A stretch of DNA of 64,000 bases from Paenibacillus algorifonticola (GCF_000971975.1 NZ_LAQO01000011.1:162737-226736), one strand, 5' to 3'; positions 24,257 through 32,438 are shown, numbered from the stretch's first letter. A program made the numbers and translations. The notes: generated by a model from the sequence alone, not told the origin.

Positions 24257-25354
24257 ATGCAGCCAAAAAATAATATTTTACATCTCCCTGTCTATCAGCC
24301 TGGCAAGCCGGTTGAAGATGTGAAGAGAGAGCTTGGGCTAACTGAAGTTACGAAGCTGGCTTCCAATGAAAATCCACATGGTTGTTCGGAGCAGGCTAAA
24401 GCGGCAATTATGGAGGAATTAAACCAAACGAATATTTATCCTGATGGCGCGAGCATTGAGCTTGCAGCAGCACTTGCAAACCATCTTAACGTAAAGCCGG
24501 AGCAGCTGATTTTCGGCACAGGCTCTAGTGAAATTATTTTAATGCTGGCTCGTGCGTTTCTCGTTGCAGGAGACGAAACGATTATGGCGGACGAGACATT
24601 CCCGCAGTATAAGCATAACGCCGAAATTGAGAACGCTCGCATCATCGAGGTGCCGCTGAAAGATGGCAAGCATGATCTTCCTGCCATGCTGGCGAAGGTA
24701 ACGGAGCGTACGAAAATCATCTGGATTTGCAATCCGAACAATCCAACCGGCACGATTGTAACGAAGGACGAGCTGACTTCCTTTTTACAGCAGGTTCCGA
24801 GCCATGTGCTCGTTGTGCTGGATGAGGCGTATTGCGAGCTTGTAACTGATCCCGCATTTCCGAATGGCATTGAACTGCTTAGCAGCTACCGGAACTTGAT
24901 CGTGTTGCGAACATTCTCTAAGGTGTATGGATTGGCGGCGCTTCGTATTGGCTATGGCGTTGGCGATCCGGATGTGCTTCGCTTCATTAATCAGGTGCGT
25001 GAGCCCTTTAATACAACGAGAATCGCGCAGGCAGCGGCTAAAGCGGCAGTGTCCGATCAGGCTTTTATTCAGCATGTTGTTGAACAAAATGCAGCGGGCA
25101 TCGCTTATTTCGCTGCGCAGTTTGACCGTCTTGGCCTTGCTTATTATCCGGCGCACGGCAATTTCATTATGGTCGATGTATTGCGTCCTTCCACAGAAGT
25201 ATTTAATGCGCTGCTGCGCAAAGGCTTTATTATTCGTTCCCGCTGGACGTATTACCCGACCTATATTCGGGTCAGCGTAGGCACCAAGCAGCAAAATGAG
25301 CAATTTATAGCTGCTTTGGAGCAGGTATTGCAGGAAGTGGCGGTGCAGTCATAG
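24257..25354 (+). CDS. hisC: Histidinol-phosphate / aromatic aminotransferase
   Basis: This class I PLP aminotransferase converts imidazole-acetol phosphate to histidinol phosphate. In Bacillus the same gene in the aro-trp cluster also serves Tyr and Phe synthesis. The 365-residue protein has KLASNENPHG near residue 31, IFGTGSSEII, WICNPNNPTGTI, VLDEAYCELV and the PLP lysine in RTFSKVYGLAALRIGY near residue 225. ATG 24257 follows AGAGGTGG by eight bases and is preferred to GTG 24245. It is now separated from trpA by the export cassette. Confidence 0.94.
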   Translation: MQPKNNILHLPVYQPGKPVEDVKRELGLTEVTKLASNENPHGCSEQAKAAIMEELNQTNIYPDGASIELAAALANHLNVKPEQLIFGTGSSEIILMLARAFLVAGDETIMADETFPQYKHNAEIENARIIEVPLKDGKHDLPAMLAKVTERTKIIWICNPNNPTGTIVTKDELTSFLQQVPSHVLVVLDEAYCELVTDPAFPNGIELLSSYRNLIVLRTFSKVYGLAALRIGYGVGDPDVLRFINQVREPFNTTRIAQAAAKAAVSDQAFIQHVVEQNAAGIAYFAAQFDRLGLAYYPAHGNFIMVDVLRPSTEVFNALLRKGFIIRSRWTYYPTYIRVSVGTKQQNEQFIAALEQVLQEVAVQS

Positions 25355-25358
25355 GGTT

Positions 25359-26453
25359 ATGGTGAAAATAGCGATATTTGGCGTTGGATTAATTGGCGGA
25401 TCGCTTGCCCTTTGTTTCAAGGGCAAGCCGGACGTAACGGTTGTCGGCTATTCAAACCGGGCGTCCTCCGCAGAGAAATATGTCAATCGTGGCGTCGTCG
25501 ATTCCGCAACGACGTCTGTTCGGGAGGCGGCTGTAGATGCTGACTTTATTTTCCTTTGCGTGCCTGTAGGCAAGCTGGAGGAGTATGTGGACGAGTTGAG
25601 CCAGCTGCCGCTGAAGCCGGGCTGTATTGTAACGGATGTCGGCAGCACGAAAGCTTCCGTCGCACTGTGCGGACGCAGGCTGGAGAGCCAGCCGGGCGTA
25701 TCGTTTATTGGCGGCCATCCGATGGCAGGGTCGGAGCGCTCCGGCGTTGAGGCGGCATCGACCCATTTGTTCGAAAATGCTTTTTACGTCCTCACGCCTG
25801 ACGCGTCGACTCCACAGGGCCAACTGGATAAGCTCATTGAACTGCTTGCGCTGACGAAAGCACATATTGTCAGTGTGGATGCAAAGTCGCATGATGAAAT
25901 CGTGGGCGCGATCAGCCATCTGCCGCATATGATTGCAGTTGCGCTGGTCAACCAGATCCGCGGCTACAATGAGCAGGATCAGCTGTATGCTTCGCTTGCA
26001 GCGGGGGGCTTCCGCGACATTACCCGTATCGCCTCAGGCGACCCGGTCATATGGCGCGACATTTTGGTCAATAACAAAAGTGTCCTGCTTAAGCTGCTGA
26101 AAGACTGGAATGCAGAAATCGCGACATTCGCAGACCTGCTGGAGCGGGAAGATGGCGAAGGCATAGAGGAGGCGTTCCGCACAGCTGGCGAATTCCGCAG
26201 CAAGATGCCTGAGCGCCGCAAGGGCATGCTGCATTCGATTTATGATTGTTATGTAGACGTACCCGATCATCCCGGCATTATCGGTAAAATCGCCAGCGAC
26301 CTCGGCAAGGAGCGCATCAATTTGAGCAACATCCATATTATTGAGAGCAGAGAGGACGTTCCAGGCATCCTCAGGCTGTCCTTCCGCACCCAGGAGGATT
26401 TGGATCAGGCTCAGCTCGTGCTTGCGGATGCGGGCTTTGCGGTTCATCAGTAA
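25359..26453 (+). CDS. tyrA: Prephenate dehydrogenase with C-terminal ACT domain
   Basis: TyrA oxidises prephenate to 4-hydroxyphenylpyruvate with NAD. The 364-residue protein has a Rossmann start VKIAIFGVGLIGGSLALCF, VTDVGSTKASV, the signature FIGGHPMAGSERSGVEAA, and HDEIVGAISHLPHMIAVAL. An ACT domain with DHPGIIGKIASDLG and INLSNIHIIES occupies about residues 293-364 and probably gives feedback control. aroA (EPSP synthase), which follows in B. subtilis, is absent, and a terminator comes next. Confidence 0.96.
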   Translation: MVKIAIFGVGLIGGSLALCFKGKPDVTVVGYSNRASSAEKYVNRGVVDSATTSVREAAVDADFIFLCVPVGKLEEYVDELSQLPLKPGCIVTDVGSTKASVALCGRRLESQPGVSFIGGHPMAGSERSGVEAASTHLFENAFYVLTPDASTPQGQLDKLIELLALTKAHIVSVDAKSHDEIVGAISHLPHMIAVALVNQIRGYNEQDQLYASLAAGGFRDITRIASGDPVIWRDILVNNKSVLLKLLKDWNAEIATFADLLEREDGEGIEEAFRTAGEFRSKMPERRKGMLHSIYDCYVDVPDHPGIIGKIASDLGKERINLSNIHIIESREDVPGILRLSFRTQEDLDQAQLVLADAGFAVHQ

Positions 26454-26468
26454 AGGAATAGCTATTCG

Positions 26469-26517
26469 GCCCCACAGCAGCTTTCGAGCTATTGCGGGGC
26501 ATTTTTGTTTAGGGACA
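26469..26517 (+). terminator. Terminator after tyrA
   Basis: GCCCC at 26469-26473 pairs with GGGGC at 26506-26510 with weaker internal pairing. A T-rich stretch follows (ATTTTTGTTT). Confidence 0.65.
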
Positions 26518-26556
26518 TATGCAGTTGCCAAGCAAACAGCGTTAGCTGGAAGTGAT

Positions 26557-26600
26557 ATAAGCGTTTTCAAAATAAATCTCGAAAAAATGAAAACGCTTAT
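26557..26600 (+). promoter_or_regulatory. 13-bp inverted repeat, cre-like half sites
   Basis: ATAAGCGTTTTCA at 26557-26569 is repeated exactly in inverse at 26588-26600 as TGAAAACGCTTAT, 18 bases apart. Each arm resembles part of a CcpA cre site (TGNAANCGN). The second arm ends on the first base of the -35 box at 26600. An operator role is inferred from this position. Confidence 0.65.
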
Positions 26601-26628
26601 TGACATATTGGAAGCGTATACATATAAT
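26600..26628 (+). promoter_or_regulatory. Consensus sigma-A promoter with no downstream ORF
   Basis: TTGACA at 26600-26605 and TATAAT at 26623-26628, 17 bp apart, are the full consensus. The next thing downstream is a terminator at 26690, so the predicted product is a short RNA. Confidence 0.85.
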
Positions 26629-26634
26629 AAAAGT

Positions 26635-26715
26635 ACAGTATGGTTTCTCTCCACTCCTATCCAAAACTTATGTTCTGAAAATGAACATGGACCGCCTATA
26701 TGGCGGTCTTTTTTT
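26635..26715 (+). ncRNA. Predicted small regulatory RNA
   Basis: A transcript from the consensus promoter to the terminator would be about 80 nt. It has a CU-rich single-stranded 5' half (TTTCTCTCCACTCCTATCC) that could pair with Shine-Dalgarno sequences. A small hairpin, TGTTC/GAACA at 26671-26687, and the terminator hairpin follow. The only reading frame is 12 codons with no ribosome binding site. No homologue is recognised; expression has not been shown. Confidence 0.65.
26690..26715 (+). terminator. Terminator of the predicted small RNA
   Basis: GACCGCC and GGCGGTC form a perfect stem around TATAT, followed by seven or more T. Confidence 0.93.
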
Positions 26716-26785
26716 GTTGTAATGCAAAAATAGCTTACTAGCTTAATTGCTTGTTCGATGAAAAAAATTAGAGAAGGCTATAAAT

Positions 26786-26808
26786 TAAAAAAAGGCTGAC
26801 CAGCAGCC
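26786..26808 (-). terminator. Terminator of the collagen-like gene
   Basis: Read on the minus strand, GGCTG and CAGCC flank a five-base loop and are followed by seven to eight T. It lies about 45 bp beyond the stop codon. Confidence 0.75.
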
Positions 26809-26851
26809 ATTTCTAATGACTTCTGGTGACAGCCCCAAAGAGTAAGCAAAA

Positions 26852-27688
26852 TTATGCTAGTTTTTCAATGACAATAGATGCGCTCACGGTTGACGTTCCG
26901 CCGCCGATGGCGTTTTGCAATACCAGATTGCCCATGTTATCAATACGATTTAAAGTCAATACGCCGCCAGCGGTCAATTGAGCAACGACTTGACCTTGGA
27001 AAGGATTGTTGCCCGCTCCTGTACCGTAGTTGCTGCAAGGCACAAGTGCAGCAGCAGTTGGGCCTGCTCCGTCCGGATCGAAGAATAGACCAAACGCAGA
27101 GTTTCCAGGTGTTGGGAACACTTCCCAGCTAATGTTGTAAAAGCCGTTTTCGTTAATGATAATATCGCTCGGTGGAGAGAACGTAAGCGCCGTTGCGCTA
27201 ATAAGCATATCGTTAAAGGTTACTGCACCTCCTTGCCCTCCTGGCACTGCTGCTGCTGCAACATTTTGTGCTTCCGTGCTGCATAGGAATGCAAAGGAAG
27301 ATATGCCGCCAGCGGGTCCTTGAGGCCCTGTTGGCCCTGTTGGTCCTGTTAGTCCTGTTGGTCCTGTTGGTCCAGTTAGTCCTGTGTCTCCAGCTGGCCC
27401 TTGAGGACCTGTTAATCCTGTAGCTCCAGTTGGCCCTTGAGGTCCTGTTAGCCCAGCAGTCCCCGCTGGCCCTTGTGGACCCGTCAGCCCAGTAGCTCCA
27501 GCTGGCCCTTGTGGTCCTTGTGGGCCAGGTGTAGGGGTAACATTAACTTTAACTTTAGGGGCTGGGCAGGCTACTTTGACAACTTTTTTCTTTATAATAA
27601 TATTCTTTTTTCTTTTAGGTTTACATACTGCAACGATTTTTTTGTGACAATTTTTCTTTTTCTTATTTTTATCAATAATACAACTCAA
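26852..27688 (-). CDS. Collagen-like surface protein with BclA-type C-terminal domain
   Basis: This 278-residue protein has three parts. Residues 1-50 are rich in Lys and Cys (MSCIIDKNKKKKNCHKK, then VCKPKRKK and KKKVVKVACP). Residues about 53-128 are uninterrupted Gly-X-Y triplets dominated by GPQ, GPA, GLT and GPT. The last 150 residues form a beta-rich domain resembling the trimeric C-terminus of BclA-type exosporium proteins. The start is TTG, six bases after AGGAGGTG on the minus strand. No signal peptide or LPXTG is seen. A spore-surface role is likely by analogy. The N-terminus is shared with the protein at 60082. Confidence 0.88.
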   Translation of the reverse strand: MSCIIDKNKKKKNCHKKIVAVCKPKRKKNIIIKKKVVKVACPAPKVKVNVTPTPGPQGPQGPAGATGLTGPQGPAGTAGLTGPQGPTGATGLTGPQGPAGDTGLTGPTGPTGLTGPTGPTGPQGPAGGISSFAFLCSTEAQNVAAAAVPGGQGGAVTFNDMLISATALTFSPPSDIIINENGFYNISWEVFPTPGNSAFGLFFDPDGAGPTAAALVPCSNYGTGAGNNPFQGQVVAQLTAGGVLTLNRIDNMGNLVLQNAIGGGTSTVSASIVIEKLA

Positions 27689-27807
27689 TTAATACACCTC
27701 CTAGGATTTGAGATATAATACGTTTGAGCTGGAATTTGGGAAGGACAAAAACCCAAGGTTTACTAGACTATTATCTATTTTTGTGCAAAAAGGGCGAATA
27801 ACGATAG

Positions 27808-28053
27808 ATGGTAGCCCTATATGTAATAGAGTGGATTGTCAAGGGGCTAATAATGGGGGCAATGCTATCTGTATTAGGCGAACCGATATTGCTGGAAGCT
27901 GGGCCGCTTATTTATTCCGGAATCGACGAGTGGATTTTTTACATAGGTGAGCGGCGTCATAAATCCCATTTTCCAGCATATCCTTTTACAGCGTTTTCAA
28001 GGACGGATCGGGCATCTTGTGTTACAATACATAAGGATAGTTCCTTTTTCTAA
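27808..28053 (+). CDS. Possible small membrane protein
   Basis: This 81-codon frame begins MVALYVIEWIVKGLIMGAML, a plausible membrane segment, and continues to a basic C-terminal half. It ends inside a strong plus-strand terminator, which supports transcription of this stretch. No ribosome binding site or clear promoter is visible and I recognise no family, so it may be spurious. The rest of the 27689-28239 gap holds only upstream regions of the flanking genes. Confidence 0.3.
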   Translation: MVALYVIEWIVKGLIMGAMLSVLGEPILLEAGPLIYSGIDEWIFYIGERRHKSHFPAYPFTAFSRTDRASCVTIHKDSSFF

Positions 28054-28074
28054 AAAAGGACTCTTTATCCTTTT
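28033..28074 (+). terminator. Intrinsic terminator upstream of the ECF sigma gene
   Basis: AAGGATA pairs with TATCCTT, and inside it TCCTTTTT pairs with AAAAAGGA. The 3' arm runs into TTTT. It implies a transcript entering from the left on the plus strand. Confidence 0.75.
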
Positions 28075-28158
28075 GTCGAATAAAGCAGGATTTTGATTAT
28101 ATGGCGCGAATTTATTGTTGATAGACTAGCGATTCGTAATTTTTAATATACATACCGC

Positions 28159-28181
28159 AACTTTTTGCTTCCGGCTCGGTA
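28159..28181 (+). promoter_or_regulatory. Possible ECF-type promoter of the sigma/anti-sigma pair
   Basis: AAC at 28159-28161 and CGGTA at 28177-28181, 15 bases apart, resemble the AAC...CGT pattern of ECF promoters and lie 59 bp before the sigma gene. Autoregulation is common in this class. The match is short, so confidence is low. Confidence 0.35.
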
Positions 28182-28239
28182 CAATTTAATGATAACAGGG
28201 CCGGGAAGATGAATTCACAGGTGGGGAGGTTCGCCTGTC

Positions 28240-28836
28240 ATGACTGATTCCCAATTAATAAGGGAAATTAAAGATGGCAACATTGAGCTTTATTCAGAGC
28301 TAATGAGCCGTTATCAGCGCAAAATATTATCTTTCATTTTTCATATGCTCAAAAGCGCGAAGCTTGAGCTGCTTGCAGAGGATTTATGCTCGGAAACGTT
28401 TTATAAAGCCTATCGCAGCCTGCACTCGTTTCGCGAGGTGGATGCTTCTTTCTCCACATGGCTTTACACGATTGCCCGCAATACCGTGCTTAGCGAGCTG
28501 CGCAAGCAGAAAGCTGCGAATTTATCTCTGGATGAATCGGGCATTGTGCCGGTTACGGCCCCCGATGCAGGTCCGGAGCAGCTCGTGCTTCGCAATGAGC
28601 GAATGGCGATGGTTCGCGAAGCCATTAATAATTTGCCTGAAAAACAACGGTCCGCACTTATCCTTAGAGAATATGACCAGATGGACTACCAGGAAATTGC
28701 CAGTATTTTAGGGCAGACGGTCAGTTCTGTGAAATCCTTGTTATTCAGAGCCAGAGCCAGTGTGAAGGTCCAATTGGAGCCTTATTTTGGCGAAGCTCTC
28801 GGAGTGGAAGAATATGAAGGGATGAAAACGCGATGA
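28240..28836 (+). CDS. ECF-family RNA polymerase sigma factor
   Basis: This 198-residue sigma factor has region 2 (LYSELMSRYQRKILSFIFHML, then DLCSETFYKAYRSLHSF and STWLYTIARNTVLSELRK) and region 4 (LPEKQRSALILREYDQMDYQEIASILGQTVSSVKSLLFRARASVK). Regions 1 and 3 are absent, as in ECF sigmas. ATG 28240 follows GGTGGGGAGG. It overlaps the anti-sigma gene by four bases, the usual sign of a regulatory pair. The regulon is unknown. Confidence 0.95.
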   Translation: MTDSQLIREIKDGNIELYSELMSRYQRKILSFIFHMLKSAKLELLAEDLCSETFYKAYRSLHSFREVDASFSTWLYTIARNTVLSELRKQKAANLSLDESGIVPVTAPDAGPEQLVLRNERMAMVREAINNLPEKQRSALILREYDQMDYQEIASILGQTVSSVKSLLFRARASVKVQLEPYFGEALGVEEYEGMKTR

Positions 28837-29435
28837 AATGCGAAGACGTTCAACACAAACTCCATATTTGCTGGGAGCTGCCGGAGGAAGATCCGCAGCG
28901 GCAGGAGATGGAGGCCCATCTGCTTGATTGTGAGCATTGCATGGAGCAGCTCCGTTTGTGGGAAGAGAGCGAGGAGCTGATTCGTTGCATTGCCGAGGAT
29001 GATTCCGTAGAACTGCCGCCAATGGATCATGTGACGCGCGGCGTCATGGATCGCATTTATGCAGAGGAATCCTGGCTTATGCCGGTTACGCACAAAAGCT
29101 ATCAGTTTTCTCCTTCCTTTCGTCGCAATGTAGCCCTTGTTGTGGCAGGCTGCATGGCGATGTTCGTTTGTGCGCTCGTATTTTTCGTCGTTGGCAACGA
29201 AACGAGTACAAGTCCGGATCAACTGGCCCAGTTAACTGGATTTATGGACACAGCTAATGCTTCGGGCAGCGGGCTCGTCATTAGCGCTGAATATGAAGTG
29301 CCGGTTGCGAGTATCAGCGATCCTTTCGTGCTTAAGGTCGTTCCGGCTTTTCCGCAATATTGGGTAGCGCTGTCGCTGCTTGGCATGGTCATGACGCTGC
29401 TTTTGCTAAACTGGTTATCAAGAACGCGCAGCTAG
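28833..29435 (+). CDS. Membrane anti-sigma factor with zinc-finger (zf-HC2) domain
   Basis: The N-terminal domain contains the ZAS zinc motif H-x3-C-x2-C in MEAHLLDCEHCMEQL near residue 30, which binds the cognate ECF sigma in the cytoplasm. One transmembrane helix lies near residues 94-112 (VALVVAGCMAMFVCALVFFV) and a second hydrophobic segment near 177-194, so about 60 residues lie between them outside the membrane. The gene is translationally coupled to the sigma factor at 28240. Confidence 0.9.
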   Translation: MKCEDVQHKLHICWELPEEDPQRQEMEAHLLDCEHCMEQLRLWEESEELIRCIAEDDSVELPPMDHVTRGVMDRIYAEESWLMPVTHKSYQFSPSFRRNVALVVAGCMAMFVCALVFFVVGNETSTSPDQLAQLTGFMDTANASGSGLVISAEYEVPVASISDPFVLKVVPAFPQYWVALSLLGMVMTLLLLNWLSRTRS

Positions 29436-29438
29436 CGT

Positions 29439-29467
29439 AAGGGCTCCTTGACAGGGGCCCCTTGTTT
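29439..29467 (+). terminator. Terminator after the anti-sigma gene
   Basis: AAGGGCTCC and GGGGCCCTT pair with one T-G wobble around a six-base loop, followed by a short T-rich run (GTTTTG). Confidence 0.6.
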
Positions 29468-29517
29468 TGCGTTACCTTGCGGTAATAGATTGCAACTAAG
29501 CTAGGGAGGCTGGCGGG

Positions 29518-30114
29518 ATGATAATAGGTCTGGTACGTCACGGCAATACGGATTGGAATAAGCTTGGGAAAATACAAGGGCAGACCGATATTCCCTTGAA
29601 TGAGCGGGGAATCGCTCAAGCCGTGGCGCTGGCTAATCGTTTAAGCGAGGATCAGACGCCGTGGGATGCTGTTATTGCCAGTGATTTGCAGCGTGCCCGT
29701 GAGACAGCCCGAATTATCGCGGATAAGCTGGACATTCCGCTGCTTGCGCCGGATGAGCGGCTGCGTGAGCGGTTTTATGGCGATATAGAAGGAACGACAG
29801 AGCAGGAGCGAATAGCGCGCTGGGGTGAGCAATGGCGCCATGCTGAAGTTGGACAGGAGTCTGACGAGACTGTGCGCGTGCGTGGGCGCTCTTTTGTAGA
29901 GGAATGGCGGCAAAGCAATCCCCAGGGGCGCCTGCTTGTCGTCACGCATGGAAGCTTTCTGGCGCAGCTGCTGGATGAGCTGTGCTCGGGACTTGATAAG
30001 CAGTTTCTCGATAATATGTCCTATTCCATACTCCAGTTCAAGGGAAGTGTTTGGGAGCCCTTGCTATACAATTGCAGCCGGCATTTGCAACAACTCGATC
30101 AAGTCGGTGTTTAA
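29518..30114 (+). CDS. Histidine phosphatase family protein (phosphoglycerate mutase-like)
   Basis: This 198-residue protein has the catalytic LVRHGNTDWN near residue 5 and LNERGIAQA, SDLQRARETARII, ERFYGDIEG and the second histidine in VVTHGSFLAQLL near residue 140. These mark the cofactor-dependent phosphoglycerate mutase/phosphatase superfamily. Substrates in this family range widely (RNase H/CobC-type, phosphosugars), so a specific reaction cannot be given. The gene is flanked by terminators and appears monocistronic. Confidence 0.9.
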   Translation: MIIGLVRHGNTDWNKLGKIQGQTDIPLNERGIAQAVALANRLSEDQTPWDAVIASDLQRARETARIIADKLDIPLLAPDERLRERFYGDIEGTTEQERIARWGEQWRHAEVGQESDETVRVRGRSFVEEWRQSNPQGRLLVVTHGSFLAQLLDELCSGLDKQFLDNMSYSILQFKGSVWEPLLYNCSRHLQQLDQVGV

Positions 30115-30171
30115 ATTAATAACGGAAAGCTGCTTTATTAATCGTTTTAGCAGCTGGGTTCAGACGATGGC

Positions 30172-30208
30172 AACGCCATTCCTCTTACGAGAGGGATGGC
30201 GTTTTTTT
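30172..30208 (+). terminator. Terminator after the phosphatase gene
   Basis: AACGCCATTCCTCT and AGAGGGATGGCGTT form a 14-bp stem with a TACG tetraloop and seven T. Confidence 0.95.
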
Positions 30209-30387
30209 ATGGTTGCGCCTTTGCGTGCTTTTTTCGAAAAAGGAGCATAAAAACTATTTTTTCCGGAACTACGGTTATAAAATCTGAGTTTCTTCCCATA
30301 ATGGTAATAAAAAAAGGCTGCTCTACAATCATGAGCGCAAGCAAAGCTGTACATTAAGCAGCAGTTAAGCGCGAAGGAGGAGAGACT

Positions 30388-31623
30388 ATGAATTTATCGG
30401 ATATGCTTGGCTGCGCAGATATCGGGCAGCTCAGCCGCATTGCCTCCGTCTATCAATGCGAGTGCAATAGCAACTCCAAAAATGAATTGATTCAGTCGAT
30501 TCTCGGCGCTGTAAGCAGAAATGATGTTTTCGAGCAACAAATCAGCAGCATGGCGATTGAGGATTTGCGTTTTTTAAACTCGCTGCTGTTCGAGACGAGA
30601 GACGCTTTTAGTCTGGAGGAGCTTCTGGCTCGTGCGCAGCAGAGCAGGTTTAACGGCCCGGAGGCAGCGAGCGCTGTCCAAAAGGAAACGAAGGGACAGC
30701 AGCAGGCTTCTGGAGAGAAATCCTCTTCTAATCAGAAGTCAGCCAAGGCTGCGCAGCCGAAGCGCCGTTCCAAAAAAACGCCTGTTATGAAGGAAAGCAG
30801 CCCACGGGATATAATCGTTAAATTCAAGCATCAGGGCTGGCTGTTCAATGGCTTCACCGGGCCGAACCGTTATTTGTTTCAGGTCCCGGAAGATTTGAAG
30901 CAGCGGTTTCGTGAAACGTTGAAGCGCAAATTTGCAGCACAGCTAGTGTATACGGACGAGCCTCATGTGTACCGCGACGAGCAGGAGCTGCTGCAGGCCG
31001 ATATTCGCGGGCTGCTGCTCTACATCCATCACAACGAAGTGACGATGGCGGCTGATGGTTCCTTATACAAGCGCTTCAGCTTGCAACTGCTTGATTTGTT
31101 TTCGATCAAGGAGGAGCTGCCGGGCAAGGGAGAATGGCGATTCGGCTACGGCAAATATTTTCACCATTATCCGAATCGAATGTCGCTGCTGTATGACTAC
31201 TGCATGCAAATGAACTATTTCATGGAGGAGCCTCTTGGCCTCAGGCTTACCTCAGGTGGCCAGGAAAGGCTGCTCAGCGCTCCGGCAAATGAATTGCAGC
31301 TGCTGTACAAATGCTGGCTTAAGCAGTATAAAGGGCCCATCCCGAACATCTTAGCGCTTGTACAATGGATTGGCGGACTGTCCGATCAGTGGGTAACGGC
31401 ACAATCGCTCAGCCAAGTGCTCGTACCGCTCATTAAACCTTTCTATTATGATGATGCGGAGCGGATTTTTCAGCACAGATTACTCAGCATGCTCGTCCAT
31501 CTAGGTCTAATACGCCTTGGAGAGCATGAGCTGCACGGCATGGTCATCAAAACGACGAAAGCGGGCAGAGCAGTAATTATGGGTATTAGCCTGGAAGAGC
31601 AGGACCGATTGTTCATGTATTGA
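30388..31623 (+). CDS. Hypothetical protein, possible SAP/Rho-N-like N-terminus
   Basis: This 411-residue cytoplasmic protein is not recognised. The first 45 residues (LSRIASVYQCECNSNSKNELIQSIL) resemble short SAP or Rho-N helical nucleic-acid-binding motifs. Residues about 90-140 form a Lys/Ser/Gln-rich linker. The remainder is largely helical and vaguely like the accessory domain of XPB/Ssl2-type helicase proteins, without any helicase motif. ATG 30388 follows GAAGGAGGAGAG. Its place upstream of the ypi-qcr genes corresponds to ypiA in B. subtilis, but similarity to YpiA is not evident by eye. Confidence 0.75.
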   Translation: MNLSDMLGCADIGQLSRIASVYQCECNSNSKNELIQSILGAVSRNDVFEQQISSMAIEDLRFLNSLLFETRDAFSLEELLARAQQSRFNGPEAASAVQKETKGQQQASGEKSSSNQKSAKAAQPKRRSKKTPVMKESSPRDIIVKFKHQGWLFNGFTGPNRYLFQVPEDLKQRFRETLKRKFAAQLVYTDEPHVYRDEQELLQADIRGLLLYIHHNEVTMAADGSLYKRFSLQLLDLFSIKEELPGKGEWRFGYGKYFHHYPNRMSLLYDYCMQMNYFMEEPLGLRLTSGGQERLLSAPANELQLLYKCWLKQYKGPIPNILALVQWIGGLSDQWVTAQSLSQVLVPLIKPFYYDDAERIFQHRLLSMLVHLGLIRLGEHELHGMVIKTTKAGRAVIMGISLEEQDRLFMY

Positions 31624-31729
31624 CAATGGTCGCGGCAGTTGATAGAATCACCCCACACTAATGTAAAGGAACGGATGCATAGCAACTGAATGCTGATTTT
31701 CCATTGCAAATGAGAGGGGAATTTATGAG

Positions 31730-32236
31730 ATGCTGCTGCCTTATTTGGGAGTAAGACCAACGATTCATTCTAGTGTTTATATCGGAGAAGGAGCGAAGCT
31801 GATTGGAGATGTAACAATTGGCCGCAGCAGCACCGTATGGTTTAACGCTGTGCTTCGCGGAGATTTGGCGCCGATACATATTGGACATAGCTGCAATATA
31901 CAGGATGGGGTTGTCGGGCATGTGAATACGAACCAACCGCTCATTTTGGAAGACGAAGTTTCCATTGGGCACGCGGCGATTATCCATGGCTGTACGATAG
32001 GTAGAGGCACATTAATTGGAATGGGGGCAATCGTACTTAACGGCGCGCAGCTTGGTGAATATGCTTTAGTAGGAGCCGGTTCGATTGTTACGGAGAATAA
32101 GAAGATACCACCCTATACGCTTTCTCTTGGTTCACCTGCTAAAGTCGTTAGAGAGCTTACGGAGGACGATTTGCTGCGAATGAAACGAACGATGGAAAGC
32201 TACGTGAAGAAAGGCGAAGAATATAGGATCTCTTAA
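31730..32236 (+). CDS. Gamma-class carbonic anhydrase-like hexapeptide protein
   Basis: This 168-residue left-handed beta-helix protein has repeated hexapeptide turns (TIHSSVYIGEGAKLIGDVTIGRSSTVWFNAV). The metal-ligand histidines of the gamma-carbonic anhydrase family are suggested by VVGHVNTN and SIGHAAIIHG. The C-terminal helix begins SPAKVVRELTEDD. Homologues of this YrdA/PaaY type bind zinc or iron, and only some have carbonic anhydrase activity. A ribosome binding site GAGAGGGG precedes ATG 31730. Confidence 0.88.
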   Translation: MLLPYLGVRPTIHSSVYIGEGAKLIGDVTIGRSSTVWFNAVLRGDLAPIHIGHSCNIQDGVVGHVNTNQPLILEDEVSIGHAAIIHGCTIGRGTLIGMGAIVLNGAQLGEYALVGAGSIVTENKKIPPYTLSLGSPAKVVRELTEDDLLRMKRTMESYVKKGEEYRIS

Positions 32237-32258
32237 CGCCGGTGTGGAGGTGTATCCT

Positions 32259-32438
32259 ATGGATAAAATGAAGGTAACGTACGAAGCGATGCTGTCGCTT
32301 GCAGCAGAAATGGCCTTGGATGAAGCGGTACGAAAATTCCGTGCGGAGCGTATTTACCGCGAAATTGACCAGTCGCTTGTGGCTGGCGATGAGGATACGT
32401 TTTATCGCTTAGCTAAGGAATTGAACGAAATGAAGTGA
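32259..32438 (+). CDS. Short IDEAL-domain protein (YpiB C-terminal region-like)
   Basis: This 59-residue protein matches the IDEAL domain pattern (RIYREIDQSLVAGDEDTFYRLAKELNEM), a short helical module found at the C-terminus of YpiB/ComK-adaptor-like proteins. In B. subtilis ypiB lies just before ypiF-qcrABC, the same place, but with an extra N-terminal domain that is missing here. ATG 32259 is six bases after GGAGGTG; GTG 32244 is an unlikely alternative because it would include the ribosome binding site. Confidence 0.75.
   Translation: MDKMKVTYEAMLSLAAEMALDEAVRKFRAERIYREIDQSLVAGDEDTFYRLAKELNEMK

Noticed and set aside
27310..27530. Short tandem repeats on the minus-strand collagen gene
   Set aside because: They encode Gly-X-Y triplets and are not an independent repeat.
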